From: Saccharopolyspora rosea
GTDB taxonomy: Bacteria; Actinomycetota; Actinomycetes; Mycobacteriales; Pseudonocardiaceae
DNA length: 64,000 bases
NCBI RefSeq assembly: GCF_025643595.1
Contig: NZ_CP102826.1
Location: 5,580,001 to 5,644,000, forward strand
Direction of reading: 5' to 3'
Shown here: positions 53,084 through 64,000 of the stretch, piece after piece
How positions within the stretch are numbered: the first letter of the stretch is position 1
Layout of the letters: each line of letters opens with the position of its first letter
Notes under the pieces: generated by a model
The model's database searches: none
What the model was told of the DNA's origin: nothing
The model's input: only the letters and a program-made list of their open reading frames with translations
Position numbers and translations under genes: made by a program

Positions 53084-54067
53084 GTGCACGACGGCAGCGG
53101 CCGGATCATGGTGCAGGGACTCAGCAAGAGCTTCGGGCCGATCAACGCGGTCCAGAACCTGAGCTTCGCCGTGCGGCCGGGAGCGGTGACCGGGTTCCTC
53201 GGACCGAACGGCTCCGGTAAGACCACGACGCTGCGCATGATCCTCGGACTGGTCACGCCCAGCGCGGGCACGGCGACGATCAACGGGCAGCCGTTCCACC
53301 AGTTGGCGAACCCGGCCAGGGTCGTCGGCGCGGTGCTGGAGGCGCAGAGCTTCCACCCCGGGCGGACCGCCCGCAACCACCTGCGCTGCTACGCCGCGGC
53401 GATGAACCTGCCGGACGAACAGGCCGACCGGGTGCTGGAACTGGTCGGACTGACCAGCGCGGCGCAGCGGAAGGCGGGGACGTTCTCGCTGGGCATGCGG
53501 CAACGGTTGGCGCTGGCGACCGCACTGCTCGGAGACCCCCAGGTGCTGGTGCTGGACGAGCCGGCCAACGGTCTGGACCCGGAGGGCATCGCCTGGCTGC
53601 GCAACTTCCTCAAGGCGTTCGCGGCGAGCGGTCGGACCGTGCTCGTGTCCAGCCACCTGCTCCGGGAGATGGAGCACACCGTCGAACACGTCGTGATCAT
53701 CAGCCACGGGCAGTGCGTCTACGACGGGCACCTCGACGAGCTGCGGGCGGCCCAGCGGTCGCGGGTGCTCGTGCAGGCGTCCGACCCGAACAAGCTCGTC
53801 CCGGCGCTGCAGGACGCGGAGCTGGGCATCGACTACCTCCCGGACGGGAGGCTGGCGGTGACCGGTGCCGACTCCCGGACCGTCGCCGACCTCGCGTTGG
53901 GCGCCGGGGTCGCCCTGTACGGGATGGAGGACGAGCAGGTCGACCTGGAGCAGCTGTTCTTCCAGCTCACCAGCGGCCAGTACGCCGCACCCGAGCAGCA
54001 TCCCGCCACCGCGGCGCGACCACCGGACGCGTCCGGGCACGGCAGCGGAAACGGAGGTATCGCCTGA
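53084..54067 (+). CDS. ABC transporter ATP-binding protein (ABC-2 type)
   Basis: A 327-residue ATPase. Walker A is GPNGSGKTTT, the signature FSLGMRQRLALA, Walker B VLVLDEPANGLDP and the switch SSHLL. The signature SLGMRQR (for LSGGQ) is typical of bacitracin/lantibiotic-type exporters such as BcrA. A C-terminal regulatory region of about 100 residues follows. The stop overlaps the permease ATG. The start is uncertain: GTG 53084 follows GGAGGAG closely; ATG 53072 and GTG 53066 are alternatives. Confidence 0.87.
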   Translation: MHDGSGRIMVQGLSKSFGPINAVQNLSFAVRPGAVTGFLGPNGSGKTTTLRMILGLVTPSAGTATINGQPFHQLANPARVVGAVLEAQSFHPGRTARNHLRCYAAAMNLPDEQADRVLELVGLTSAAQRKAGTFSLGMRQRLALATALLGDPQVLVLDEPANGLDPEGIAWLRNFLKAFAASGRTVLVSSHLLREMEHTVEHVVIISHGQCVYDGHLDELRAAQRSRVLVQASDPNKLVPALQDAELGIDYLPDGRLAVTGADSRTVADLALGAGVALYGMEDEQVDLEQLFFQLTSGQYAAPEQHPATAARPPDASGHGSGNGGIA

Positions 54068-54915
54068 TGGCCGGGCTGATCAGGGCCGAGTTCCGGAAGA
54101 TCTTCACGGTGCACCTGTGGTGGGCGCTGCTCATCCCGGTGGTCGTGCTCAGCTTCGGCGCCGGATGGCTCGGCACCGCGGTCGGAACCATCAACGACCT
54201 GGAACAGACGCTGGGCAGGCCGCTTCCGCTGGGCCTGCTCACCCAGGCGCTGTCGACGAACTTCAGCACGATCTTCGCGGCGCTGTTCGGCACGCTGGCC
54301 GTCGCCGGTGAGCACCGGAACAGGAGCATCACCACCAGCTACCTGACCGGGAACCCGCGGGGCGCCGTGCTCGGCGCGAAGCTGATCGCCTACACGGGCA
54401 TGGGCGTGCTGTACGGGCTGGTGAACGTGCTGTTCGCGAGCCTGGGCGCGCTGCTCGGCGCCGGGCTGGACGGCTTCGGCAACCCGTCCGACTGGTTCGC
54501 CGTGGGCGGCTCCGGGCTGCTGGCCATGGTGCTGTGGACGCTGCTGGGCGTCGGCTTCGGCGCGCTGGTCACCAACTCCGTGGTGGCGATCGTGGTCCTG
54601 CTCGTCTACAAGTTCGCCTTCGAGTTCATCGCGTCGATGTTCCTGACCGGTTCCCACGCCGCCGACGTCACCGCCTACCTGCCCGGTGCCGCCGGCAACG
54701 GCATCGTCAGCAATCTCGCCGTGCCGATCTTCGTCTCGGCCGTGGCCGGACCCGACGAGCCGTACACGCCGCAGGGCGTGTTCGAACTGCTGCACTTCTT
54801 CTTCGGCGGCACCTACGGCCACCCGTGGTGGTCGAGCCTGCTGACCTTCGCCGGCTACACGGCGGTCTTCGTCGTCGGTGGTTGGCTGCTCAGCCGCCGG
54901 CGCGACATCACGTGA
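54067..54915 (+). CDS. ABC-2 type permease
   Basis: A 282-residue membrane protein with six hydrophobic segments, starting LIRAEFRKIFTVHLWWALLI as in BcrB/ABC-2 permeases. It overlaps the ATPase stop by 1 bp (TGATG), and the two form an exporter. The cargo is unknown; relatives export peptides or confer antibiotic resistance. A family hairpin with a T run begins 13 bp after the stop. Confidence 0.87.
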   Translation: MAGLIRAEFRKIFTVHLWWALLIPVVVLSFGAGWLGTAVGTINDLEQTLGRPLPLGLLTQALSTNFSTIFAALFGTLAVAGEHRNRSITTSYLTGNPRGAVLGAKLIAYTGMGVLYGLVNVLFASLGALLGAGLDGFGNPSDWFAVGGSGLLAMVLWTLLGVGFGALVTNSVVAIVVLLVYKFAFEFIASMFLTGSHAADVTAYLPGAAGNGIVSNLAVPIFVSAVAGPDEPYTPQGVFELLHFFFGGTYGHPWWSSLLTFAGYTAVFVVGGWLLSRRRDIT

Positions 54916-54927
54916 CGGCCGGCGACC

Positions 54928-54974
54928 GATGAAGGGAACCTTCCTGCCACCTGGGCGCGGAAGGTTCCCTTTTT
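54928..54974 (+). terminator. family element with a T tract: likely intrinsic terminator
   Basis: AAGGGAACCTTCC pairs with GGAAGGTTCCCTT across a 13-bp loop and is followed by TTTT at 54971-54974. It follows the permease stop by 12 bp. It is the best direct hint that this repeat family acts as terminators. Confidence 0.8.
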
Positions 54975-54985
54975 CGTGTCCGACG

Positions 54986-55139
54986 TGGCAGGAAGGTTCC
55001 CTTGCTCACGCAAGGCGCTGCCCCGAGTGCGGTGGGATGACGGCCGCCTGAGGTGACAGGAAGGTTCCCTTCACGCCGTCGTTGACAGGAAAGTTCCCTT
55101 GCTCCCGTCCCGCCGGGGATGAAGGGAACCTTCCTGCCA
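54986..55139. repeat. cluster of four half-elements, mixed orientation
   Basis: Right-arm halves at 54986-55007, 55054-55073 and 55083-55104, and a left-arm half at 55118-55139. The region ends 82 bp before the ABC exporter start; no gene lies here. Confidence 0.8.
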
Positions 55140-55220
55140 TCCGGGTTCGTGGGGTTGGCGGGGTCACAGCGCGCTGTGTGACGCTGTGTTGCCGTCGGGG
55201 CAGCGGCATAACCTGGCGAG

Positions 55221-58200
55221 GTGAGCGACTCCGGCAAACCTCGCCCCGCGTCCGGCGGGTGGATCCGTCGGTTGTTCGTCGCCTGTCGGCGGCATCCGGT
55301 CGCGCTGGTGATGGCGCTGGGGGCGTCGGGTGCCGCGGTGGGGTTGGAGGCCCTCGTTCCGCTGTTGACCCGGTCCGCGGTCGACGGCGCGGTCGCGCAC
55401 CGCACCGACGGGCTGTGGTGGATCGTCGGCGCGCTCCTCGTGCTGGGCGTGTTCCGGTTCGGCGCCGCGTTCGTGCGCCGGTACAGCGCCGGGCGGCTGG
55501 CGCTGGACGTGCAGCACGACCTGCGGCGGGCGGTGTTCGCCTCGGTGCAGCGGTTGGACGGCGGCAAGCAGGACGCGTTGCGCACCGGGCAGGTCGTGTC
55601 GCGGTCGATCAGCGATCTGCAGCTGGTGAACGCGCTGCTGGCGATGTTCCCGCTCGCGGCGGGGACGCTGGTGCTGGCGGTGTTCGCGATCGCGGCGATG
55701 CTGTGGTTGTCGCCGTTGCTGACGGTGATCGCGCTCGTGGTGACGCCGCTGATCGCGGTGGTGTCGGCGCGCAGCCGCAAGCGGCTGTTCCCGGCGACCT
55801 GGTCGGCGCAGCAGCGCGCCGCCGACATCGCGCAGCACGTCGAGGAGACCGTCACCGGGGTCCGCGTGGTGAAGGGCTTCGGGCAGGAGACCCGTGAGGT
55901 CGCGCGGCTCGAAGAGCGGGCGCGGCGGTTGTTCGCCGAGAGGCTGCGGGCGGCGCGGATGACGTCGACGCCCGCGGCGAGCCTGGCGTCGCTGCCGTCG
56001 GCGGGCCAGGTGGCGGTGCTCGGTCTCGGCGGCTGGATGGTGCTGCAGGGGCAGGTGAGCCTGGGCACGTTCGTCGCCTTCGCGGGCTACGTGGCGATGT
56101 TGTCCGGACCTGCGCGGATGCTGTCGAGCGTGCTGATCCAGGCGCAGCTGACGCGCGCCGGGGTGGAGCGCATCCACGAGCTGATCGACTCCCAGCCGGA
56201 GGTGCGGGAGAAACCGGACGCGCGGACGCTGCCGGACGCTCCGCTGGAGGTCCGGTTGGACGACGTGGAGTTCGGCTACACCCGCGACCAGCCGGTGCTG
56301 CGGGGAGCGTCGCTGCGGGTCCGCCCGGGTGAGACCGTCGCGCTGGTCGGTCCGGCGGGTTCGGGCAAGTCGACGGTGTCGCTGCTGCTGCCCCGGTTCT
56401 ACGACGTGCACGCCGGCCGGGTGGCGATCGGCCCGTCCGGTGACGGGTTGCACGACATCCGCGACCTGCGGCTCGATGCGCTGCGGACCGCGGTGGGGGT
56501 GGTGTTCGAGGAGGCGTTCCTGTTCTCCGACACCATCCGCGGCAACATCGCCTACGGCCGACCGGACGCTTCGGACGCGGACGTGGTGGCGGCGGCGAAG
56601 GCCGCCGAGGCTCACGAGTTCATCACGGAACTCTCCGACGGCTACGACACGCTCGTCGGCGAGCGCGGGTTGACGCTGTCCGGCGGTCAGCGCCAGCGGG
56701 TCGCGCTGGCGCGGGCGTTGCTGTCGAACCCCCGGGTGCTCGTGCTGGACGACGCGACGTCGGCGGTGGACCCGACGACCGAAGCCGCCATCCACGAGAC
56801 GCTGCGGTCGGTGACGGCCCAGCGCACGACGTTGCTGATCGCGCACCGGCGGTCGACGCTGGCGCTGGCCGACCGCATCGCGGTCCTCGACGAGGGGCGC
56901 GTGGTCGACGTCGGCACCCGCGACGAGCTGGAGGAGCGCTGCGAGCTGTTCCGGTCGTTGCTGGCCGGGCCGGGCGAGACGATCGACACCCGCGCCCAGG
57001 AGCCGGAAGCGCACGGCACGGGCACCACTCCCGGCCTGTGGCCGCCGGCGGAGGACGAACCGCTGCCCACGCGCACGCCGACGGCGCCCAGCGGCCGGGG
57101 CATGGCCGCCGCGATGTCGATGCCGCCGACCCGGGAACTGCTCGACAGCATCGAGCGGCTCCCCGCCGCCACCGACCGGCCGCGGCTGAGCGGCGTGGAC
57201 GCCACCGCCCCCGACCCCGACTTCCGCCTGGCGCGGCTGCTGCGCACCATCCGGTGGGGATTGCTGGTCACCGTGCTGCTCGTCGCGGGTGACGCGTTGA
57301 CCTCGGTGTTGCTGCCGTCGCTGGTGCGCAAGGGCGTGGACGGCGGTGTCGGCGCCGGGAGCCCGGACACGCTGTGGGCCGTGACGGCGCTGGGCGCGGT
57401 GATCGTCCTCGGTGGCTGGCTGGTGGTCAAGCTGCAGACGGTCGTCACCGCCCGGACCGGCGAGACCCTGCTCTACACGTTGCGCCTGCGCAGCTTCGCG
57501 CACCTGCAGCGGCTCGGGCTCGACTACTACGAGCGGGAACTGGCCGGGCGCATCATGACGCGCATGACCACGGACGTCGACGCGCTGTCGTCGTTCCTGC
57601 AGACCGGCCTGGCGACGTTCGTGGTCAGCGTGTTGACGTTGGTGGGCATCGCGGCCGCGTTGCTGGTCACCGACCTGTCGCTGGCGCTGGTGGCGATGGC
57701 GGTGCTGCCGGTGCTGGTGGTGGCGACGGTGATCTTCCGCCGGGTGTCGTCGACCGCGTACGCGGAGGCGCGGGAGCGGGTCAGCACGGTCAACGCCGAC
57801 ATGCAGGAGAACGTGTCCGGGTTGCGCGTGTCGCAGGCGCACCGCCGGGAGCGGCACGCCGCGAAGGTCTTCGCGCAGCGCAGCGACGCCTACCGGCGGT
57901 CCCGGCTGCGCGCGCAGCGCTACATCGCCACCTACTTCCCGTTCGTGGCGCTGCTGTCGGAGATCGCGCAGGCCGCGGTGCTCGGCGTCGGGGCCTCCCG
58001 GGTCGCCACCGGTGACCTGACGCCGGGTGTGCTGGTGGCCTTCCTGCTCTACCTGAACCTGTTCTTCTCCCCGGTGCAGCAGCTGTCCGGGGTGTTCGAC
58101 GGCTACCAGCAGGCCAAGGTGGGGCTGCGGCGGATCGGTGACCTGCTGCGCACGCCGACGTCGGTGCCGGAACCGGACTCGCCGCTGCCGGTTCCGGACC

Positions 58201-58964
58201 GGTTCCGGGGCGAGGTTCAGCTGCGGTCGGTGTCGTTCCGGTACCCGGGCACCGAGCGGTACGCGCTGCGGGACGTGTCGCTGCGGGTGCGCGCCGGGGA
58301 GACGGTGGCGCTGGTCGGCGCGACCGGGGCGGGCAAGTCGACGCTGATCAAGCTGATCGCCCGGTTCTACGACGTCACCGAGGGCGCGGTGCTGCTGGAC
58401 GGCCTGGACGTGCGCGGGCTGCGGTTGGCCGACTTCCACCGCAGGTTGGCGGTGGTGCCGCAGGAGGGGCACCTGTTCACTGGCGACGTCGCGGCGAACA
58501 TCGCCTACGCCCGGCCCGACGCGACTCCCGCGGAGATCGAGGGGGCGGCGCGCGCGGTGGGTGCGCTGCCCGGGATCGCGATGTTGGCGCGGGGCTTCCG
58601 CCAGCAGGTCGGGGAGCGGGGACGCGGCCTGTCGGCCGGTCAGCGGCAGCTGGTCGCGTTGGCGCGCGCCGAGCTCGTCGATCCGGACGTCCTGCTGCTG
58701 GACGAGGCGACGGCGGCGCTGGACCCGGCGACGGAGGCGATGGTGGTGGCGGCCGGGGACCGCCTCGCGGCGCGGCGGACGACGTTCGTGGTCGCGCACC
58801 GGCTGGCGACCGCGGCCCGCGCGGACCGCATCGTGGTGGTCGACGGCGGGCGGATCGCGGAGCAGGGCACGCACGACGAGCTGGTGGCCGCCGGTGGCCG
58901 CTATGCGCGGCTGTGGCGGGCGGCCGACACGAGCGCGGTGGCCGACGAGTCTCACATCGCCTGA
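55221..58964 (+). CDS. fused two-module ABC exporter with one degenerate ATP site
   Basis: A 1247-residue protein joining two type IV exporters head to tail (TMD1-NBD1-TMD2-NBD2), like mycobacterial Rv0194. NBD1: Walker A GPAGSGKST (about 376), LSGGQRQR (486), Walker B VLVLDDATS (506), where Asp replaces the catalytic Glu. NBD2: Walker A GATGAGKST (1032), signature LSAGQRQL (1136), Walker B LLLDEATAALD (1157) with the normal Glu. This asymmetry is that of heterodimeric exporters with one non-hydrolysing site. GTG start; CATAAC 8 bp upstream could be a -10. Substrate unknown, likely a drug or lipid. Confidence 0.9.
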   Translation: MSDSGKPRPASGGWIRRLFVACRRHPVALVMALGASGAAVGLEALVPLLTRSAVDGAVAHRTDGLWWIVGALLVLGVFRFGAAFVRRYSAGRLALDVQHDLRRAVFASVQRLDGGKQDALRTGQVVSRSISDLQLVNALLAMFPLAAGTLVLAVFAIAAMLWLSPLLTVIALVVTPLIAVVSARSRKRLFPATWSAQQRAADIAQHVEETVTGVRVVKGFGQETREVARLEERARRLFAERLRAARMTSTPAASLASLPSAGQVAVLGLGGWMVLQGQVSLGTFVAFAGYVAMLSGPARMLSSVLIQAQLTRAGVERIHELIDSQPEVREKPDARTLPDAPLEVRLDDVEFGYTRDQPVLRGASLRVRPGETVALVGPAGSGKSTVSLLLPRFYDVHAGRVAIGPSGDGLHDIRDLRLDALRTAVGVVFEEAFLFSDTIRGNIAYGRPDASDADVVAAAKAAEAHEFITELSDGYDTLVGERGLTLSGGQRQRVALARALLSNPRVLVLDDATSAVDPTTEAAIHETLRSVTAQRTTLLIAHRRSTLALADRIAVLDEGRVVDVGTRDELEERCELFRSLLAGPGETIDTRAQEPEAHGTGTTPGLWPPAEDEPLPTRTPTAPSGRGMAAAMSMPPTRELLDSIERLPAATDRPRLSGVDATAPDPDFRLARLLRTIRWGLLVTVLLVAGDALTSVLLPSLVRKGVDGGVGAGSPDTLWAVTALGAVIVLGGWLVVKLQTVVTARTGETLLYTLRLRSFAHLQRLGLDYYERELAGRIMTRMTTDVDALSSFLQTGLATFVVSVLTLVGIAAALLVTDLSLALVAMAVLPVLVVATVIFRRVSSTAYAEARERVSTVNADMQENVSGLRVSQAHRRERHAAKVFAQRSDAYRRSRLRAQRYIATYFPFVALLSEIAQAAVLGVGASRVATGDLTPGVLVAFLLYLNLFFSPVQQLSGVFDGYQQAKVGLRRIGDLLRTPTSVPEPDSPLPVPDRFRGEVQLRSVSFRYPGTERYALRDVSLRVRAGETVALVGATGAGKSTLIKLIARFYDVTEGAVLLDGLDVRGLRLADFHRRLAVVPQEGHLFTGDVAANIAYARPDATPAEIEGAARAVGALPGIAMLARGFRQQVGERGRGLSAGQRQLVALARAELVDPDVLLLDEATAALDPATEAMVVAAGDRLAARRTTFVVAHRLATAARADRIVVVDGGRIAEQGTHDELVAAGGRYARLWRAADTSAVADESHIA

Positions 58965-59278
58965 GCCGGAACCGATGTTGATCACAAGCCCCGGTACACA
59001 GCGTGACGATGAAACGGCATACTAGGCATGGGCGACAACCCGTATGGAGTAGTACCAAGCAGCCACGTCGAGTGAGGCATGCTACGTGCGGTCAACGGTC
59101 GTTCGCGTGACCCGGGCCGGGTGGATGCCCCGTCACAGCGGGTTTCCTGATCGATTTTGTGTCCGAGCACGCCGCCCTGACGGCCGTACTGTGTGTCAAC
59201 CTCGCGAATTGGACCGCTAGCCTGGTACGTGAGTGTGTCTGTAAATCACGAGCAGATGGATCGAGGCGAACGCCAGCC
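58965..59278. promoter_or_regulatory. kgd upstream region
   Basis: This 314-bp gap is less G+C-rich and contains no supported gene. A plausible promoter is TGTCAA (59194-59199), 18 bp, TAGCCT (59218-59223), leaving a leader of about 50 bases before the GTG. A TACTAG near 59021 may be a second -10. I see no riboswitch. Confidence 0.45.
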
Positions 59279-62965
<3,687 letters not shown>

Positions 62966-62981
62966 TCTCCGGGCCTTTCCC

Positions 62982-63020
62982 GGGCCGCCGGTCCCCGCGG
63001 GGACCGGCGGCCCGTTTTTT
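62982..63020 (+). terminator. intrinsic terminator after kgd
   Basis: A perfect 32-bp palindrome (arms GGGCCGCCGGTCCCCG) at 62982-63013 followed by G and six T. A classical rho-independent terminator, showing that this genome also uses non-family terminators. Confidence 0.93.
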
Positions 63021-63129
63021 CGCGCCACGGCGGCGCGTTCTCCGGCGGGACGGTGCTCGCCGGGTCGACGGCGTTTCGTACTCTGGCGTGTTGCACGTTC
63101 GACGTTGATGTTCTGGCAGGAGGGACGCG

Positions 63130-63306
63130 GTGTACTTCACCGATCGCGGCATCGAGGAGCTGGAAGACCGGCGTGGCGACGACCAGGTCACGCTGGCGTG
63201 GGTGGCCGACCGGATGCGCGCGTTCGTCGATCTCAACCCGGAGTTCGAGGACGCCACCGAGCGGCTGGCCACGTTCCTGGCCCGCGACGACGCCGACGAC
63301 GAGTGA
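63130..63306 (+). CDS. DUF6104 family small protein
   Basis: A 58-residue protein starting VYFTDRGIEELEDRRGDDQV, then LAWVADRMRAFVDLNPEFED and an acidic end. It matches my recollection of the DUF6104 family, found in many actinomycetes. The function is unknown. GTG start with AGGAGGG at 63118-63124. It is separated from kgd by a strong terminator, so it has its own promoter, and is followed by a hairpin. Confidence 0.85.
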   Translation: MYFTDRGIEELEDRRGDDQVTLAWVADRMRAFVDLNPEFEDATERLATFLARDDADDE

Positions 63307-63307
63307 C

Positions 63308-63336
63308 GCGCGGCGGCGGCCCGGCCGCCGCCGCGC
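63308..63336 (+). terminator. GC-rich hairpin after the DUF6104 gene
   Basis: Arms GCGCGGCGGCGGC and GCCGCCGCCGCGC with a 3-bp loop, directly after the stop; no T tract. Confidence 0.75.
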
Positions 63337-63458
63337 AGCCCCGATGTCCCCCGTCTTCGTCAACATCAGCCCCCACGAGGTGATGCAACGCGCGGGTGCT
63401 GAACGGCTGTGATCGCCTCTGTGACGGCAATGATCCCGTCACAACGGAGGAAGAACCC

Positions 63459-63761
63459 ATGCGTCGTCTGCTCGTCGGAACCGTGCTCGCCGGCCTCGCC
63501 CTGACCGGGGCCGCCGGATCCGCGTTCGCCGCCGAAGACCCGGACCAGCAGATCCCGCAGGCCACGTCCGACGGCCCGCAGGGCATGGTGGACCAGCAGC
63601 AGTCCTCGGACGACGATTCCCAGGGTTCCCCTTGGCAGGGCTGGCCGGGCATGTGGGACCAGGAGCCGTCCATGCAGCAGCCGTCCATGCAGATGCCCGG
63701 CCAGGACGAGTCCCCGGTGCACACCCTTCCGGCGGACGCCTTCGGCGGCATCGGCCAGTAA
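63459..63761 (+). CDS. small secreted Gln/Pro/Met-rich protein
   Basis: A 100-residue protein: signal peptide MRRLLVGTVLAGLALTGAAG, ending AFA at about residue 25, then a mature part of about 75 residues rich in Gln, Asp, Pro, Met and Trp (SPWQGWPGMWDQEPSMQQPS). The tandem PSMQQPSMQMP suggests short internal duplication. No cysteine, no known domain. A GGAGGAAG site precedes the ATG. Function unknown. Confidence 0.75.
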   Translation: MRRLLVGTVLAGLALTGAAGSAFAAEDPDQQIPQATSDGPQGMVDQQQSSDDDSQGSPWQGWPGMWDQEPSMQQPSMQMPGQDESPVHTLPADAFGGIGQ

Positions 63762-63788
63762 CGACGAACCTTCCCTCCCCCCAGGACG

Positions 63789-63820
63789 CGCCCCGCCCGA
63801 AACCCCCTCCGGGCGGGGCG
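63789..63820 (+). terminator. hairpin terminator
   Basis: CGCCCCGCCCG pairs with CGGGCGGGGCG across a 10-bp loop, then TTCCCTTG, 27 bp after the small secreted protein gene. Confidence 0.78.
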
Positions 63821-63936
63821 TTCCCTTGTGCAGCGGCGCTAACCAGCGAGTGCAGAAAACCGAGATGGACCCGGGCGCGAGCAGGGGGCGAGACTCCGTG
63901 GCGGCCGTGACGGCGGCCGCGTGGAACGGAGGGAAC

Positions 63937-64000
63937 GTGCGCGCTCTGGTGAAGACCTCGCCCGCGCCGGGCCTGGAGCTGACCGAGCTCCCCGACCCGG
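63937..64000 (+). CDS. tdh: L-threonine 3-dehydrogenase-like, 3'-truncated by the window edge
   Basis: Only the first 21 residues are present: VRALVKTSPAPGLELTELPD, the usual N-terminus of zinc-dependent Tdh (MRALVK..PGLEL..VPDP). GGAGGGAA precedes the GTG. It would oxidise threonine to 2-amino-3-ketobutyrate, a glycine source. Identification rests on the short N-terminus alone; another medium-chain zinc dehydrogenase is possible. Confidence 0.6.
   Translation, partial: MRALVKTSPAPGLELTELPDP

Noticed and set aside
55164-58985. 1273-codon leftward frame opposite the ABC exporter
   Set aside because: A shadow frame of Arg/His/Gln/Pro composition; the plus strand carries complete Walker and signature motifs.

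Overview
The window is about 70% G+C, has strong third-position G/C bias and GTG/TTG starts, and carries a conservon (cvnABCD), a mycothiol-enzyme-like protein, a Streptomyces-type subtilisin inhibitor and a Kgd-type 2-oxoglutarate dehydrogenase. This points to a filamentous actinomycete. I infer family Pseudonocardiaceae, perhaps a Saccharopolyspora relative, but nothing here fixes the genus. No rRNA, tRNA, CRISPR array, transposase or prophage gene was seen.

Layout. 1-2 kb: 3' end of a PfkB sugar kinase plus a sugar porter. 2.3-5.2 kb: a secreted AA10 lytic polysaccharide monooxygenase, then an ActP-type symporter with its DUF485 partner. 5.9-10.5 kb: a complete conservon. 10.7-16.9 kb: a block whose first part looks less G/C-biased (AbiEi/DUF559-like protein, amidohydrolase, DUF3311 plus SSS symporter), then a patatin and ArfB. 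17-22.8 kb: serine hydrolase, CPBP protease, class A PBP and two small unknowns. 23-28 kb: MFS transporter, a lysine/alanine-rich protein, a Baeyer-Villiger-type monooxygenase with divergent TetR regulator, and a secreted unknown. 28.4-31.8 kb: fadA-fadB beta-oxidation operon. 32-37.9 kb: glcD-glcE-glcF-lctP for lactate/glycolate use. 38.3-45.8 kb: DinB-like protein, DUF2236 protein, phosphodiesterase, then acyl-CoA dehydrogenase and CoA transferase divergent from a MerR regulator, and a decayed acyl-CoA ligase. 46-52 kb: protease inhibitor, gcvH-sdaA under a tandem glycine riboswitch, a PucR regulator and alanine dehydrogenase. 52.5-59 kb: a small unknown, a two-gene ABC exporter and a fused 1247-residue ABC exporter. 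59-64 kb: kgd, a 58-residue DUF6104 gene, a small secreted protein and the start of an L-threonine dehydrogenase.

The most unusual feature is a dispersed family of about 17 palindromic elements of typically 48 bp, plus about 17 half-elements, spread over the whole window. Typical arms are AAGGGAACCTTTCTG and CAGAAAGGTTCCCTT around a CACATGTG core. Nearly all lie at the 3' ends of transcription units, and some share bases with stop codons. One lies in frame inside cvnA. The element is 16 codons long and open in all six frames. I infer a bidirectional terminator or 3'-end element that has spread like a MITE.

A second cross-locus signal is a 21-bp operator-like sequence, 17/21 identical, upstream of both fadA and the merR/CoA-transferase pair. 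It suggests one fatty-acid regulon. The carbon genes (LPMO, sugar porter, acetate-type symporter, lactate/glycolate oxidase, beta-oxidation, serine/alanine/glycine/threonine catabolism, Kgd) fit a saprophyte that feeds diverse substrates into the TCA cycle.
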